Below, piece by piece: positions 63,599 through 64,000 of a stretch of DNA of 64,000 bases. The stretch comes from Protopterus annectens (lineage: Eukaryota > Chordata > Ceratodontiformes > Protopteridae), in the NCBI RefSeq assembly GCF_019279795.1, contig NC_056738.1, positions 402,495,311-402,559,310 of the forward strand, written 5' to 3'. The translations under genes and the position numbers were made by a program. Every line of letters begins with the position of its first letter. Position 1 is the stretch's first letter. Under the pieces are notes generated by a model. The model was not told where the DNA came from, made no database searches, and saw nothing but the letters and a program-made list of their open reading frames with translations.

Positions 63599-64000
63599 TG
63601 CTTAGGCCTGTGAGTACCTTAGGACTGAAGCCTGGGTGTTCTGCTGGTTCTGGGTTTGGACTGAGAAGGCCCGGAAGAGGCAGGAAAGGACCAATTCTTA
63701 GAGGGCCAATGCCTACTAAATCTGTGAGGCTGCACTTGCAGGAAATCTTTAACAGTTTGCATAGATTTAGCTTTTTCCTCCATATTTTTAAGTACTACTT
63801 ATGCTATGTTGCCAAACAGGCGGTCTTGGTTTAAGGGAGCATCCAGCAATTTAGCTTTAACATGATCTGACAAAGATTGCTCTTTAAGCCAAGCATGCCT
63901 TCTAAGTACAGACCCAGTGACAGCAGCCCTGCTAGATGCCTCTAATGAATCAAAATCACATTGCAAAGTACGCTTTCCAACGTGTTCAGCATACTGTAAT
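63599..64000 (-). pseudogene. gag 3' part of A8 (continues beyond window)
   Basis: Equivalent to the last third of A7 gag: near 63990-63830 a segment CDFDSLEASSRAA-like, HAWLKEQSLSDHVKAKLLDA and then KSMQTVKDFLQVQPHRF near 63770-63715. The basic end follows near 63660. A stop or shift lies near 63795. Confidence 0.8.

Larger units (their letters stand above)
59543..64000 (-). mobile_element. DIRS-like element A8, runs off the window
   Basis: Right end GTACAG at 59543. ICR, recombinase, MT/RNase H with a 618-bp insertion, RT and the start (3' part) of gag follow. Gag N-terminus and left ITR lie beyond 64000. Subfamily CTGTTGCAG. It interrupts gag of element C. Confidence 0.9.

Noticed and set aside
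1..64000. CRISPR array, rRNA or tRNA genes, bacterial operons
   Set aside because: No regularly spaced repeats, no rRNA signatures and no tRNA cloverleaf were seen; all recognisable coding material is eukaryotic retroelement.

Overview
The window is repeat-dense eukaryotic DNA with no recognisable host gene. It contains about fifteen copies or remnants of DIRS-like tyrosine-recombinase (YR) retrotransposons, one Penelope-like element (PLE) plus a PLE fragment, three LINE fragments of CR1/L2/Rex1 type, two short non-autonomous insertions and one 500-base assembly gap (51613-52112). This abundance of DIRS elements together with PLEs and CR1/L2-type LINEs fits a very large vertebrate genome. An amphibian (salamander or caecilian) or a lungfish is my best guess; the species cannot be named from the sequence.

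The dominant family, called A here, has copies A1 (4174-8430), A2 (21240-26656), A3 (32994-36505), A4 (37793-43327), A5 (45024-47948), A6 (47949-48518, + strand), A7 (about 52113-56936) and A8 (59543 to beyond the window). A complete copy is about 5.4-5.5 kb. Read on the coding (mostly minus) strand it has: a left inverted terminal repeat (ITR) carrying a CRE/TATA-like promoter; a gag gene starting MSEKV with a Cys/His cluster; a pol region with reverse transcriptase (YLDD), RNase H and a DIRS-type methyltransferase-like segment; an overlapping YR gene; an internal complementary region (ICR); and a right ITR. Every copy is damaged. A1 and A3 lack part or all of gag, A2 and A8 have lost the RT YLDD box, and A2, A3 and A8 have lost a recombinase catalytic residue.

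Older families were invaded by A copies. Element B (1-4173, continuing at 8431-8545) holds A1. Element E (20098-21239 and 26657-30499) holds A2 inside its recombinase gene and itself interrupts element D (18866-20097). Element C (57225-59542, + strand) is cut by A8. An unidentified AT-rich coding-like relic (X) flanks A3 and A4. Element F (31700-32509) is an 810-bp mini-element with two ITRs and only a gag start. G (51046-51612), H (44081-45023) and B2 (9346-10972) are heavily decayed.

From 10973 to 17110 there is a Penelope-like element with a 5' partial repeat, an RT and a GIY-YIG end, interrupted by a 5'-truncated LINE on the opposite strand. A separate PLE fragment at 8546-9345 carries a hammerhead-ribozyme fold at 8726-8771, and the two PLE terminal repeats carry decayed versions. 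The most noteworthy signals are the preserved DIRS ITR/ICR architecture, the CRE-TATA-YY1-like promoter block in the ITRs, the hammerhead motif, the long overlapping frame between pol and the recombinase, and the two gag-bearing mini-derivatives A6 and F.
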